DNA of 64,000 nucleotides from Hemicordylus capensis (taxonomy: Eukaryota > Chordata > Lepidosauria > Squamata > Cordylidae): the NCBI RefSeq assembly GCF_027244095.1, contig NC_069659.1:149086001-149150000 (forward strand). The letters run 5' to 3'. A program made the position numbers and the translations under genes. Shown here in pieces: positions 36,101 through 46,949 of the stretch (position 1 is its first letter; each line of letters opens with the position of its first letter). A model generated the notes under the pieces. It was not told the DNA's origin and did not search any database. It saw only the letters and a program-made list of their open reading frames with translations.

Positions 36101-37271
36101 AGAGGAAGCAAGCGGCTCTTGCAAATCCCATCACCTCACCACCATCATCGTCATCCTCCTCCTCCTCACCGCCACGGCCACCCTTTCTTTCCTCCCTAGC
36201 CTAGATCCCCCGCCCTGACTGACCTGTGTGCGTCCTTTTGTGGATCTTGAGATTCTCCGATCGGGCGAAAACTTTGCCGCATCCCGGGAAAGGGCAGGGG
36301 AAAGGCTTCTCGCCCGTGTGCACTCGGATGTGGTTGACCAGTTTGTATTTGGCCTTGAAGGGCTTCCCTTCGCGAGGACACTCCTCCCAGAAGCAGATGT
36401 GGTTGCTCTGCTCCGGCCCCCCGACGTGCTCCACGGAGACGTGGGTGACGAGCTCGTGCATGGTGCTGAAAGTTTTATTGCAACTCTTTTTGGGGCTGCT
36501 GAGCTGCTCCGGGTCGATCCACTTGCAGATGAGCTCCTGCTTGATGCACTGCTGGCGCATGTAGCGGAAGAAGGCCCCGGGGTGGTGGTGATGGTGGTGG
36601 TGATGGTGGGCATGGGGGTGGGCATGCGGGTGGTGGGCATGGTGCGCCGCCATGTTCATGCCCATGTTCATGTTCATAGGGCCGTACTGGCCGTGCAGCT
36701 GGGCCGCCGAGTAAGGGTCAGTCCTGGGGCTGGACACTTGGCGGTACTGATCCGATCGACCGAATACTTCCCCGGGCAAGCCCAAGCGCATCTGGCCGTT
36801 GAGCACGTTGGGCGAGCCTGGCGCACCGTGCTGGTCTCCGATGCCCGGGAAGAGCAGGTGGCTCTGCGCTTCCGCGTGCGGGTGGTGGAGGCTGCCGGTG
36901 GCCGCCGCCGCTGCCCCGAAGAGCCCATGCTGTCCTCCTCCGGCTGCCGCCTCCCCGAAGCCCCTGCTCCGAAACAAGAAGTCCCGCGGAGAGTTGAAGG
37001 GCGGCCCAGAGTAGGAGCCCACATGGGCGGCGTGCGGATAAGCCGGCGCCTGCGAGCTGAAGGCCGAGCCTTGCCCCGGGGAGAGCTCGTGAGCCGCTGC
37101 GTTGAGCTTGAAGGCGCCCAGGTGAGCCGCCGCCGCCGCCGCCGCGGAGTCCACGAAGCTGTTCTGCAGGCTCAGCTCGCGCTCTTGCATCTCCGCCGCC
37201 GACGGGGGCGGGTGCCGGGCGAACGTGCCCACTCCCAGCGCCGGGAACTGCGGCCCCGCATCCAGCAGCAT
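32786..37271 (-). CDS. ZIC2: Zinc finger protein ZIC2 (three coding exons)
   Basis: A transcription factor of the Zic family. It acts in the nucleus on GC-rich sites in gastrula midline, forebrain and dorsal neural tube, and can act as a GLI cofactor. The coding exons are 36224-37271, 33601-33764 and 32786-33112, giving 512 aa (human about 532). It starts [15 protein letters not shown], the family start. Visible parts are the ZOC motif [11 protein letters not shown] at residues 95-105, a His/Ala/Pro tract before residue 230, and five C2H2 fingers. Finger 1 is C249, C264, H277, H282 and finger 2 is C293, C298, H314, H318, together forming the tandem CWCH2 module (W251, W295). Finger 3 is C326, C331, H344, H348; finger 4 is C356, C361, H374, H378; finger 5 is C386, C389, H402, H406. 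The C terminus has 14 Ala (449-462), 13 Gly (484-496) and the ZIC2 ending NFNEWYV. An in-frame ATG 38 codons upstream is not conserved. The NFNEWYV end and the alanine tract distinguish it from ZIC1 and ZIC3. Confidence 0.97.
33113..33600 (-). other. ZIC2: ZIC2 intron 2
   Basis: GT-AG intron of 488 bp (donor gtaatc, acceptor tttcag) in phase 0. ZIC5 has no intron at this place. Confidence 0.92.
33601..33764 (-). CDS. ZIC2: ZIC2 coding exon 2
   Basis: 164 bp between acceptor ttgcag|gcgag and donor atgaag|gtaatc. It encodes zinc finger 4 and most of finger 5, with its last complete codon at K404. Confidence 0.95.
33765..36223 (-). other. ZIC2: ZIC2 intron 1
   Basis: GT-AG intron of about 2.46 kb (donor gtcagt, acceptor cttcttgcag). 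It has no recognised gene or large interspersed repeat. There are palindromic element relics near 33.99-34.04 and 35.66-35.71 kb. Confidence 0.9.
36224..37271 (-). CDS. ZIC2: ZIC2 coding exon 1
   Basis: 1048 bp from the ATG to the donor CAG|GTCAGT (intron begins at 36223). It encodes the N-terminal region and zinc fingers 1-3, ending inside the glycine codon of HTG. The intron after this glycine is at the same place in ZIC5. Confidence 0.95.
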
Positions 37272-38520
37272 GCCGCCCGAAGCCCCCTCCAAGGCCCGGG
37301 GCTCTGGGCTGCCGAAGCGGCTCCTGCTTGCTGCGAGCGAGAAAGCGCCTCGGCTAGGAGAGTCCACGCGCAGGCTGCAGCCCAAAGGGTATTAAAGCAG
37401 CTGAGGCGGGGGCGTGCGGGCAGGCGGGAAGGGCAGCCCTGAAGGAGAGAAGACGGAGCGGGGAGCGGAGGGCAATGGAGAGGGATGGGGAGGGAGGAGA
37501 GGGGCGGTGTGTGGTGAGGAGGGAGGGAAACGCGCGCACACACAAGCCCCTGGCCAAGAGATGTCACTGCCACTGCCACACAAACAGCCTCCCTCACAAA
37601 CAGCCAGCGAAATATATAGGCGCGCGCACACGCACCGAGGCATATACACACAGACCAGTCGCGGGTTCTTTCTCACACGCCCTCAGAAAACAAACACACT
37701 ATGCTCCACTGCACTACCCCACCCCGTGGCCCTTTCTCCTCCGACCCCTCCCACTTCTTCTTCTTCTTCTTTTTAAATTATTCCTGTGTGTCTTCGGCGG
37801 CGTCTCTCCCGGTCATTCGGTTTCGCCTCACGGAGTCCAAACTTGCGCCCGCCGCTTCCTCACAGAGGAAAGAATCCGGCGCCTCCTGCTCGCTACAATC
37901 TCTCTCTCTCTCTCTTTAAGTTGAAGAGGAGGAAGAGGAGGAGGGGACAGGGCGGAGGGGAGGGGAGAGGGGTGGAGGAAGAGGAGGGGGGAAAGATGCG
38001 GATTTAAAAAAAGAAAGAAAGAAAGAGGCAGCCCAGAACAATAACACAGGCGGAGGTGGGGGGGGGGAGTGCTCAACGTCCGTCCCTCAGTCCGGGCGTG
38101 GGTCCCATTCAGGCGCGGCCAGGCACACCAGCGCCCGCCATGGAGATGCTCCAGCCCCGAGGGGGAGCGCGGAGATGCGGTCCTTCTTCCTCCTCCTCCT
38201 CCGGGGGGGGGGCGTCCTCCCTGGGCGCTGGCTGGCTCTCCCTCCTCGCCTCTCCTCCTCGTCTGCTTGTTGCAGTGGGCGCCGCTGCTGTGGCTGCTTT
38301 TTATCCCCCCTCCCCACCCCCTTTTCCTCCCAGCCTCTCCCGCTAGCGCCTAGGCTGTACTGGCAGCTCCTCTCCCACCTCCCCCTTTAACAGCAGCCAG
38401 GCCGTTCTCCAGGCGCCCTCTCATTGGTCGGTCCAGCCCCATCAATCCCAGCCTTCCCCCCTAGACGGGCTAATAGCCACTCGCGCGTCCCCTGGTCCTA
38501 CCCGCCTCCAATCCCCTCCG
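37272..38520 (-). promoter_or_regulatory. ZIC2: ZIC2 5' UTR and CpG-island promoter
   Basis: GC- and CpG-rich DNA upstream of the ZIC2 start. It has a CCAAT box on the minus strand at 38423-38427 and one on the plus strand at 38508-38512. GA- and CT-rich tracts lie at 37.44-37.52, 37.90-38.0 and 38.18 kb. No TATA box is convincing, so the transcription start cannot be fixed. Confidence 0.6.
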
Positions 38521-38887
38521 CCTCCCTCCTCTCCGCTTCCACCCTGGCCAGGAGCAGCAGCTCCCCAGCCCTGGCGGGCACCCCCTCATCCTCCTCCTGG
38601 CCAAGGCGAGAGAGGGGGCAGTCTTTGGATCATAGGGCAGAGAGCTAGGACGGCCAGGAAGAAGAGGGCGAGGGAGGGGGCGGAGGCTCGGCGGAGAGAC
38701 GCATAGCAAGTCAGTTTGCCCCTCGGATGCTTCTCTTGCTGGGCAAGCAAAAACAAGAGGCTTCGAGCCGGAACGTTTGGAAGTAGACAGAAAACAACGC
38801 TAGGCACTCCGAGCCATTACACACGCGTGCGGGGTGGGGGGGAGGAGGTTTGGTGGATGGGTGTCAAGGAGAGTAAAAGCAAATTTA

Positions 38888-38905
38888 AAAAAAAAAAAAA
38901 AAAAA
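38888..38905. repeat. Poly(A) run
   Basis: About 18 A residues. It is not preceded by a recognisable retroposed copy. Confidence 0.85.
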
Positions 38906-39162
38906 CAGCAGGCGGAGGGAGTGGGAGGAGAGACAGACAGACCAAGCCAAGGTGCTATCTAAAAATCAGTGGGAGTCTCTTCCCAATCCCTTCCCCCGCT
39001 ATTTCAATGGGAAATGGGATTGCTCTGGGAGGCTGACACGGGTGTAAATGGAGATGTCTCCGGATAGTGTAAAAGAAAAGGGTGTACTAGTGGGTGGTTG
39101 TCAGGGGGGTGCCCGGGAGCTAACTGCATGCATAATGGGGAGACTGCAACCGCCACGTTTTG

Positions 39163-39196
39163 TTGGTGTGTGTGTGTGTGTGTGTGTATGTGTGTG
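39163..39196. repeat. (TG)n microsatellite
   Basis: About 15 TG units with one interruption. Confidence 0.9.
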
Positions 39197-40481
39197 ACAT
39201 CACACATCCTTGTGTATTGAAATCTGCAAAACCGATTCTAGGATAATTGTGAATACACGCTACCCACTCCTACTAATGCCATGCCGATCTGGTTCCTGAA
39301 TGGACCTGTTTTGGGTGAAAATAAAAATAAAAATGACTGCAATCCTTTGTACAATAGAGAATAAGCACAAAAATACCTAGTTAATTTAATACCGCTTTTT
39401 TTGTTCTCCTATTTAGGAATACATGTCATCTCTATCCATCTGAGAGAAGAAACCGAGAAAGTGTTTGGGAAATGGGGATATGACTATTTTGTTTTGATTT
39501 GTCTTTGAATTTGTTTGTTGTTTCAGGAAGATCATTGCCCTTCTGTTTCTGTATTATCTTGCACCCAAATTAGGCCCATTTTAAAATCTATTTTGTGTCC
39601 CATAGGAAGAGGGAAGAAGGAAGGACATTAATATATATAGGTGAACACTATACATACATAATATGCCCATATATACCTATTCAGATACAAAGTGGCAAAA
39701 TTATATCCAGCATTGTCCCCCCTTGATTCCTTTTAATTGCCTTTTGGCGGGGTTAGGGTTAGACTTTCCCCTTGCTCTTCGTCCGTCACGCATTCATTTT
39801 TCTAATAAAGATTTAAACGGAAATAACAGTCTGTTCTTCTCCCAGAATTGGAGGTCTTTTTCAGGACAAACAGCAGCCCTATTTTTCGTATGAAATTATG
39901 CACCAGGCAGCTTCCTTGCCTCGGTTTGAAAAACCCCGGTTCTCTTCCGCCGCCCTCCTTGCCAGCAGGGCTTTGCCAGCGCTCTCCTTTCCATTGCCGG
40001 TTTGCAGAACCGAGGGCTCACCCCTTTGCCCTGCTTTTGACCCAACTAGCTTGCATTACAGAGCGAACCGCCAATATATTTCGGCCTGCCTTTCACCCCA
40101 TTTCCAAACCCCAACCCCCATGGAGGGTTTGAGCGATGCTCACAGACGCAGAGTCAAAAAATGCAACCCCATCTGTACGGCCTCATCTACACCGCCCAGC
40201 ATCCAGCAAACTTGATTTCTCACACACATAGGACAATTGTTCACTGGGCTACTTTAGACCCAACCTCAGGCACACCTAGGACGAAAGAATTGGAAATCCC
40301 ATTGATTTCAGCGGAACTCCTCCTCAGACAACTGTGGCAAAGATTCTAGCCCTATTTACTCAATTTTTCAACAAAATCAGTGGGAGGATCTCCCCCCACC
40401 CCGATAATTCATTTATATGGATAAAACAGGTTTAAATACAGTTAGGAGTTTAACTTCCACATGTACCCACCCCACCTCCCA

Positions 40482-40483
40482 CT

Positions 40484-40555
<72 letters not shown>

Positions 40556-40556
40556 A
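40482..40556. repeat. (CTTT)n tract
   Basis: About 18 uninterrupted CTTT units, pyrimidine on the plus strand. A (TCC)n-rich block follows to 40.59 kb. Confidence 0.96.
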
Positions 40557-43500
40557 TCCCTTCCTCCTCCTCCTCCTCTTCCTCCTCCAGACCTCTTGCC
40601 TGCTGTCTAACGATCTCTGTGGCTTCAGGATACCATTTTTTTTGGCGGGGGGAGGGGGTAAATTCTTTCATTCCGGCGGGACACCCCGCAGGCTGGACTC
40701 TTTGGCTTTTCTTTCAAACTTCCAGTTTCTCCACTCCCTGCAGGAAACAGAGGAGCTGATCCAAGTTCAAAGACAGATCGCCATCTTCAAACCCCCCCCC
40801 ATACACACAAATAAGTGCTTTATTTCTCTCCAAATCGCAAAACCCCTTTTGTCCCCCACCACCATGTCACCGGGGTGAAAAGGAAAAGGAAAGGAAGGGG
40901 TGTGGGGAGAAGAGCCAAGAAAGAAACCTGCAGTCTCTTTCGTGGCCCATTGGCCGGAGTGCAGCCGTTCAAGCTTCGTCTTTCAAGAGGGGAAAGCGAC
41001 CAGCAGTCAAAATTGCTTCGAAAAGTGAGCTAGGAAGGCCAAGGAGGATCATCGGGATTCTTCTCAGCCTCAACAGGTTTCTTCAAGGGCCCGGGCTCAA
41101 CCAGCACCAGCTCTTGGGGAAACATGTCCACTCCCCGGTATGTAAGTTGAATCCTTTCCACTCTGTTTTGCTCTTTCCTTTTCGAGGTCGGGAGACTAGG
41201 GGTGTCTTGGTTCCCTTTGGTTTGCTCTCTTCGTACTTTTCCTATGCTCTGGGGATACTGTCCCCTACAAATGACAGCTGGGTCCGTGGGGTGGGGAATC
41301 TCATGACATCTGTTTGTTTCTAGGGCTGTACTTTTGCTGTGGGTAGGGCGAACTATGCAGGAGATGCCTGTTGGCTATACATAACTGTAACATAGCATTT
41401 CTTTGACCCAAGGAGGCATTTCTGTATACAGGAGATTGTACGATAAGTGTGCTTGCGAAGATAAATTGACAGCCCCGCCCCCCGCCCCCCCGCCCCATCT
41501 GCCTTGCCTGCAAGTTCTGTTGCTTTCAATCTCCCAAGAATGTGTGTTTAGAATCTCAGCCCGATCCTATGCATGCCTACTCACAATTCCTCACTCTGCC
41601 CCTTCGGATGTTATCTCAAGATAGTCAATTATTTACTTAACTGCAGCCTTATCTTAACTGGAAATATATTCTAAATAGGACTCAATAGAATTTACCCCAA
41701 GCAAGAGGCACAATTCAACCAAAACCAAGGAGTTTTAAAACTGCAATCTTATGCAAACTTACTTGAGAAAATTCCCAAGTAATTGGCAGACTTACTTCCT
41801 AGTAAACACTCATAGGCTTGGGCTGTCCATCAGTCTGATTTCAAGCTAAGTAGGTTCCCTATGGAAATCAAAATGCAAAGGTACTCCACTTTAGTCGATC
41901 TGGACCAGGAACGGAATGCCAGGCTGCGATCCTATGCCGCCTTTATTTGAGACATGTTGTTAATCTGAAACGAATGATCTGAAACATGTTAATATGGAAG
42001 TGCTGCTTCCCAGAAAAAATGCTTCTTTAAAATCCACAGAAACGTATAGATGGGGGCGACTGATTCCCCCTGCTAATATTCAAAGGTGACTGCAGAGTGA
42101 AGCAAATGGAAGTTCAGAGGGGGGGGGGAGAGGCGGAGACCGTAGTGTTGTCCCCTCAACCCGAAGATCCTGGGGCTGGAGCAGGGTGAGCAACTCTTCC
42201 CGCAGGATCGCTTGCCCGCTTTTGCTGTCTGTATCACAGACACTCGTAAATTCAACAGGCTCATCAACAGGATATTAAGTTGGAAGTCACCTTTGATATC
42301 GCCGAGCTCAGCCACTTCTAGGCCATTCGACCTCTGACCTCTGAAGACCGCATGTGCGCATGGGGCGGAGGGAAGAGTCGGGGGGCAAGCCCCCTCTCTA
42401 ACGCAGACTTGGGAACAACATCATCCGCCAATGGCTTTGTCAGGGTTTAGTCGACAGCAGCCAAATATACCAGCGAAGGGAAGTCATGAAAGTCTCAGCC
42501 AAAGTTGTAACTTTTAAATGCCTCTTTTAGAAACAACAAGAGCCCCACGACAACGCCTAAAGGTGTTCACCGAGAAGCAACCTCCCTTGCCCACACGTAC
42601 TATTAAAATTTATTGTTCTCTGCATTGGCCAGCGGTTTCGGTGTTACAGAGTACGGTGGATTTGGGGAGGAGTGAAGGATCAGTGACTGAAAAGCCAGCA
42701 GCGCCGGCGATCTGCTGGTTCAGTTTAAGCTCCGCATCCTGCCTCAGTGGCAACCCGCCACCAGATGTCTTTTGACAACTCTGCCTTAAGGGCCACGATC
42801 CATCCAGGCAACATTAAGCATTTACTTCAGTGGGAGCGGGTTAACTTGGCCTTTGACAACAACAGGACTGAACCGTATGCTTCCCTTTGGTCGAATCGAG
42901 CCCAGTGTTTTGTTTTTTGTTTTAAAAGTGGCGGCCAGATCTTGTGACTCCAGCACCTTGCTGCTAGTTTCTTCCGATGAAAGGGAAGGCTCTCCTCGGC
43001 TAGGGAAAACAGAACAAGTGGGCAGGAAGTAAAACACTCCTGTTCTTGCCGTAGCCGATGTAATGCACTTTCTGCTGCCATTCATAAATAACGGGGCCAT
43101 ATGGGAGCCATATTGCTTATACAAGGCAAGCCGTCAAAGTGTCACCGTTTGATTTATCGAAACAGCTTCTTCCAATCGTCGTCCGTGGAAATAGAGGGGA
43201 CCGGAAAGATGCGCCCCTGTCGCTTTGTAGAAACACACACTATACACCTTCGCCATCGTTGTCTCTTTTAAAAGAAGATTTGCACACAGCTTTTTTGGTC
43301 TGTTTTTAAGGACGAGGGAAATATTAGGAGCCGAGGCCACCATCAGAAAACATTGCTAGGTTATGAATCGCTTTTCCTGTGCCCTAGGGAGCCTGAAAGC
43401 TTCGTTCCTTGCCTGAGGTTGCCATGTTCGCTTACCTGTGAGTAATGCCCAGTGATGTCAGTAGGACTTATTTCCGAGGAAATGTGTCCAGAAACCAGTT

Positions 43501-44284
43501 GCTGCAAGTCTGGGATCTCACCAGTTTTGCAATCGTCCTCTTCTTTAGCTTTTATAATAAGAGTAATATTCTGGAATGCCACTACTTGAGAAGGGATCAG
43601 TTGCAGTTTGACTGATGACATTGGAAGATTGTGCTGAACCTACCACGGCATTTCATTGCACCAGATATTCTTAAATAGTGTCAGGTTTCTGAAGGTCTCC
43701 ACAATTATTGAGACATTTTAAGGAACAGACCTTTCCTCCTTCAAGATTCAGAAACGGAAAGTGAAGGACGTCATTTGTGGCCTCTGGAATGCTGCTGTTC
43801 GATAAGGACCTTCCCATTTTTATATTATCTCAAAACTGCCCAGTCCCCTGGCTTCATATTGCCATTAAGAGGCATGAGAGTGGAAAGGAAACAAACTTCA
43901 CTAGAGCTTTCAGTATTATGACATGTATAATAACAACAATAACAAAACAACAACAATACACGTTTAGCTCTTCAATATGGTGTGTGGGGAGAGACTGTCT
44001 TTCCACAATAAAAGGGCTGAGAATATTTCCCCCTTCAGATCATTTCACTCCCTCAGTATTTAAGGAGGAACATTTGCTGCCGAAACTGAGGCGTAGCCCA
44101 GCCAAAATAGACTCGGGGACCTCTGCTTACAGTCAACAAACACTGGTCATTTTAGATCCTTTTCTTTGGGAAACTCTATGAGGTCCATCTTCAGCAAAGC
44201 GAAGCAAGCCCCAAAGCACCACTATGGCGCTGCCGTTATTAACCTGCAATGTATGGTGAGGCAGTGCAGAAGGACACAAGAATG

Positions 44285-44285
<1 letters not shown>

Positions 44286-44352
<67 letters not shown>
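44286..44352. repeat. (GT)n microsatellite
   Basis: About 33 uninterrupted GT units. Confidence 0.97.
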
Positions 44353-44354
<2 letters not shown>

Positions 44355-44584
44355 AAGTCCAGTCCTATGTGACAGGGACAGAGAGAGGTATACTTCTTCA
44401 AACCTCGCCTTCATAGACATGAGGCACAGTCACATCAGGCTTGTTTTAAAAGTATTTGCTTTCCAATAGAATTTAATTATAGGAAATTTGGGTCCTATGG
44501 AGGCAGCTTGGATTCTTATGCCAGTCCACGTTCATCTGGAGGATAACACTACTTGCGTCTGGTTAAGTGGCTTTTAGACCAGGA

Positions 44585-44682
44585 TAGCTTATGTGACAAG
44601 AAATGTGTAAGTCCTTAAGGTGCTACCAAAGTCTTTGGTGATTTTGCTACTGTAGACTAACTGGGCCACCTCTCTTGAAATT
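44585..44682 (+). mobile_element. Penelope-like element tail fragment
   Basis: The blocks gtaagtccttaaggtgcta, ttggtgattttgcta and tagactaactgggccacc line up with the tail at 5385-5450 (gttagtctttaggtgcca, ttgttttggctgtgaca, gactaacacagctacccc). Only about 100 bp remain. Confidence 0.55.
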
Positions 44683-44891
44683 ATTTTACCATGGGCTTAA
44701 AAAAGAAAAATCCCCACCGATGCATCCACCTGGACATCTGAACGCTGCCTCCCAGCCACACCATCAGGAGAGTCCAAACACGAGTGTTTTAAACCCACCT
44801 CAGTCACTCTCCTTCCTGTATTGCAAGACCTTAGCGCTTTAACCCATTCCTTCTCCGTTCTCAGCTGGCTTGCCCACCCCTTCAGCCATTT

Positions 44892-44894
<3 letters not shown>

Positions 44895-44947
<53 letters not shown>
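44895..44947. repeat. (AC)n microsatellite
   Basis: About 26 uninterrupted AC units, complementary to the GT run 540 bp upstream. Confidence 0.97.
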
Positions 44948-44950
<3 letters not shown>

Positions 44951-46920
44951 CCACCCCTTTGGCAATAATCAGGGCCTGTTGCTGAAAGCCAACCTGCAGC
45001 CGCTAAGCGGCTCATTTTAAGTGGCAGTGATGAGAAGTGGGATAGGCACACATCTTCATCCATCCGCGCAGGATCAAGACTGGAAAAGCCAGGGCCAAGA
45101 AGAGCGTCTCCGTCTCAGCTCCAGTAGTTATGCGGTGATTTCAGAAACTTGTAGCGTCTTCCTTCGGAGGATTTATGCGCTGTGCGACCATCAGGTGTAC
45201 GTGTGTGTGTATCTAGGGACTTCTCGGCGAGAACCGAGAGGGCAGTGAAAGTGCTATTCCGCAACATTTGTCTTCCTTAAACACATTTGCTTACGAGGAA
45301 GTTCTCACGATGTCAGTGAGCTGACCTTGTGCAAAGTGAAACTGACTCTTGCAAAGCGGCCTCGTGCACGTGTTTCGTGGAATCCTATGAATTCCAGTTG
45401 CGCAGCATTGCAGCTCAGCAGCCTAATCCTTAGCCAGTCTATGCGGAAGTGAAGTCCAATCGTGTTCAATGGGACTGGCTCCCAGGAAAATGTGCATGGA
45501 GTTTTTCAGAAGGCCCAATTGTATTAGTATGTTTGAGTATGTGAGAAGAATTTTGTGCCTGATCTGCTTGGTTTTTTGGGGTTTTTGTTTTTTTTAATAA
45601 AGATCTTCTTGAGAAAAGCTATTAATTGCTCTCTCGTTTTAATTGTTCCCCAGAAGGCATTTCCCCTCTTCTGGAATATCGTCCCCTCCCCCTAAATATC
45701 AGTAACGTGTGTGCACTAAAGACAACTACTTGCAAATAGGCTTCATGATCATTAGCATATATTTGCATAATACCGCCGTCAAACAAATGCCTTAAGCAGC
45801 AAGCAAACAAAAACACGAACTCTGGAGAGCTGATTTACTAAACGTGCCGTGAACTGAAATTAAAAAAGAGAGAGGGACGGGAACCAAGAAGGGGTAGGAG
45901 GAGAAAGTGATGAGATTCCAGACTAAATAGGTTGACTGGTTCGAGGTAGACCTTGTGTTTGTCCGCTTACTTGAAATAACAGGTATTTCGGAATACTACA
46001 AGAAAGAAAGCGCTTGTGGCAAATTCCCAAGGTTCAGTGACCACACAACAGTGGCCAAAGAGGCATTTCTGTCTATATACAGCTTATGAGGCACGATCCA
46101 CCCAAAGGGATAGACTCAATCAAGTCCTATTAATGTAAATGGAAAATCTGATTCTTGTGTTTAAGTTTGTTTGGATCCTGTCCTCTATTCCCAACATGTA
46201 TGAGTTTACAGTGCAAATGGATGCACATTAATCTTTCATAATAAGAAGTATTCTTTTCTAGTGCCATGTATGGTCTGTCATTAACAGTACGGAAAAATCA
46301 AGGATTATAATTAATCAAAACTGCAAGCCCAGTTCACCTACCTTACATTCTCCACAGTTTGATGTTTAAGGCGTTCATATAGGTTACTATTTACAGCCTT
46401 TCTTCACCATCTATTCACCTATCTAACCATCTATGTAAAATTTAAAAGTCTCCATAAACAAGGGAATTGATCAGGGAGATATGTTCGAATTAAGACGTAC
46501 TAAATCGATGACAGATCCATATCATGCTGCGTTTAACAACAGTTGTACATGGAGGCCAGGACAAGGTACCATAAAGCTACAATACTATTATTCAGCTTTG
46601 TTTTCCTGCGTCTCCCCCCAGCCCCAATTAAACCATTACATTTCAGGAATACAATGTAGTTTAAGCTATTTTTTTTTCTATGAAGAAGAAAACAAAACTC
46701 AGTCCAAATGCTGTATTGGGGTGGGTGGGGGAATTTTAATTGGACCCGAAAACTGTTGAGAGATAATGTAGTGATAATTTAAAAATAGAGACTTCCCCTA
46801 AAGTACAATTTCAAACAGGGGCTTGAGAAGAAGTTGGTACTCTCGGAGGGGAGGGGGCTTTTGGAGCAAAACGGAGTGATAATTTGAGCTGAAATCAGGT
46901 GCAGTTTGGAAGTGGTGGTG

Positions 46921-46949
46921 GTTGGTGTGTGTGTGTGTGTATGTGTGTT
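46921..46949. repeat. (TG)n microsatellite
   Basis: A short TG run with one interruption. Confidence 0.85.

Noticed and set aside
37272-37385. In-frame upstream ATG extending ZIC2 by 38 residues
   Set aside because: The family start is [11 protein letters not shown]. The extra residues are not known from any ZIC2 and the region reads as 5' UTR.
36228-37442. 404-codon plus-strand frame opposite ZIC2 exon 1
   Set aside because: It is the antisense of a GC-rich coding exon whose codon bias keeps stops out. It is Arg/Val/His-rich and matches no family.
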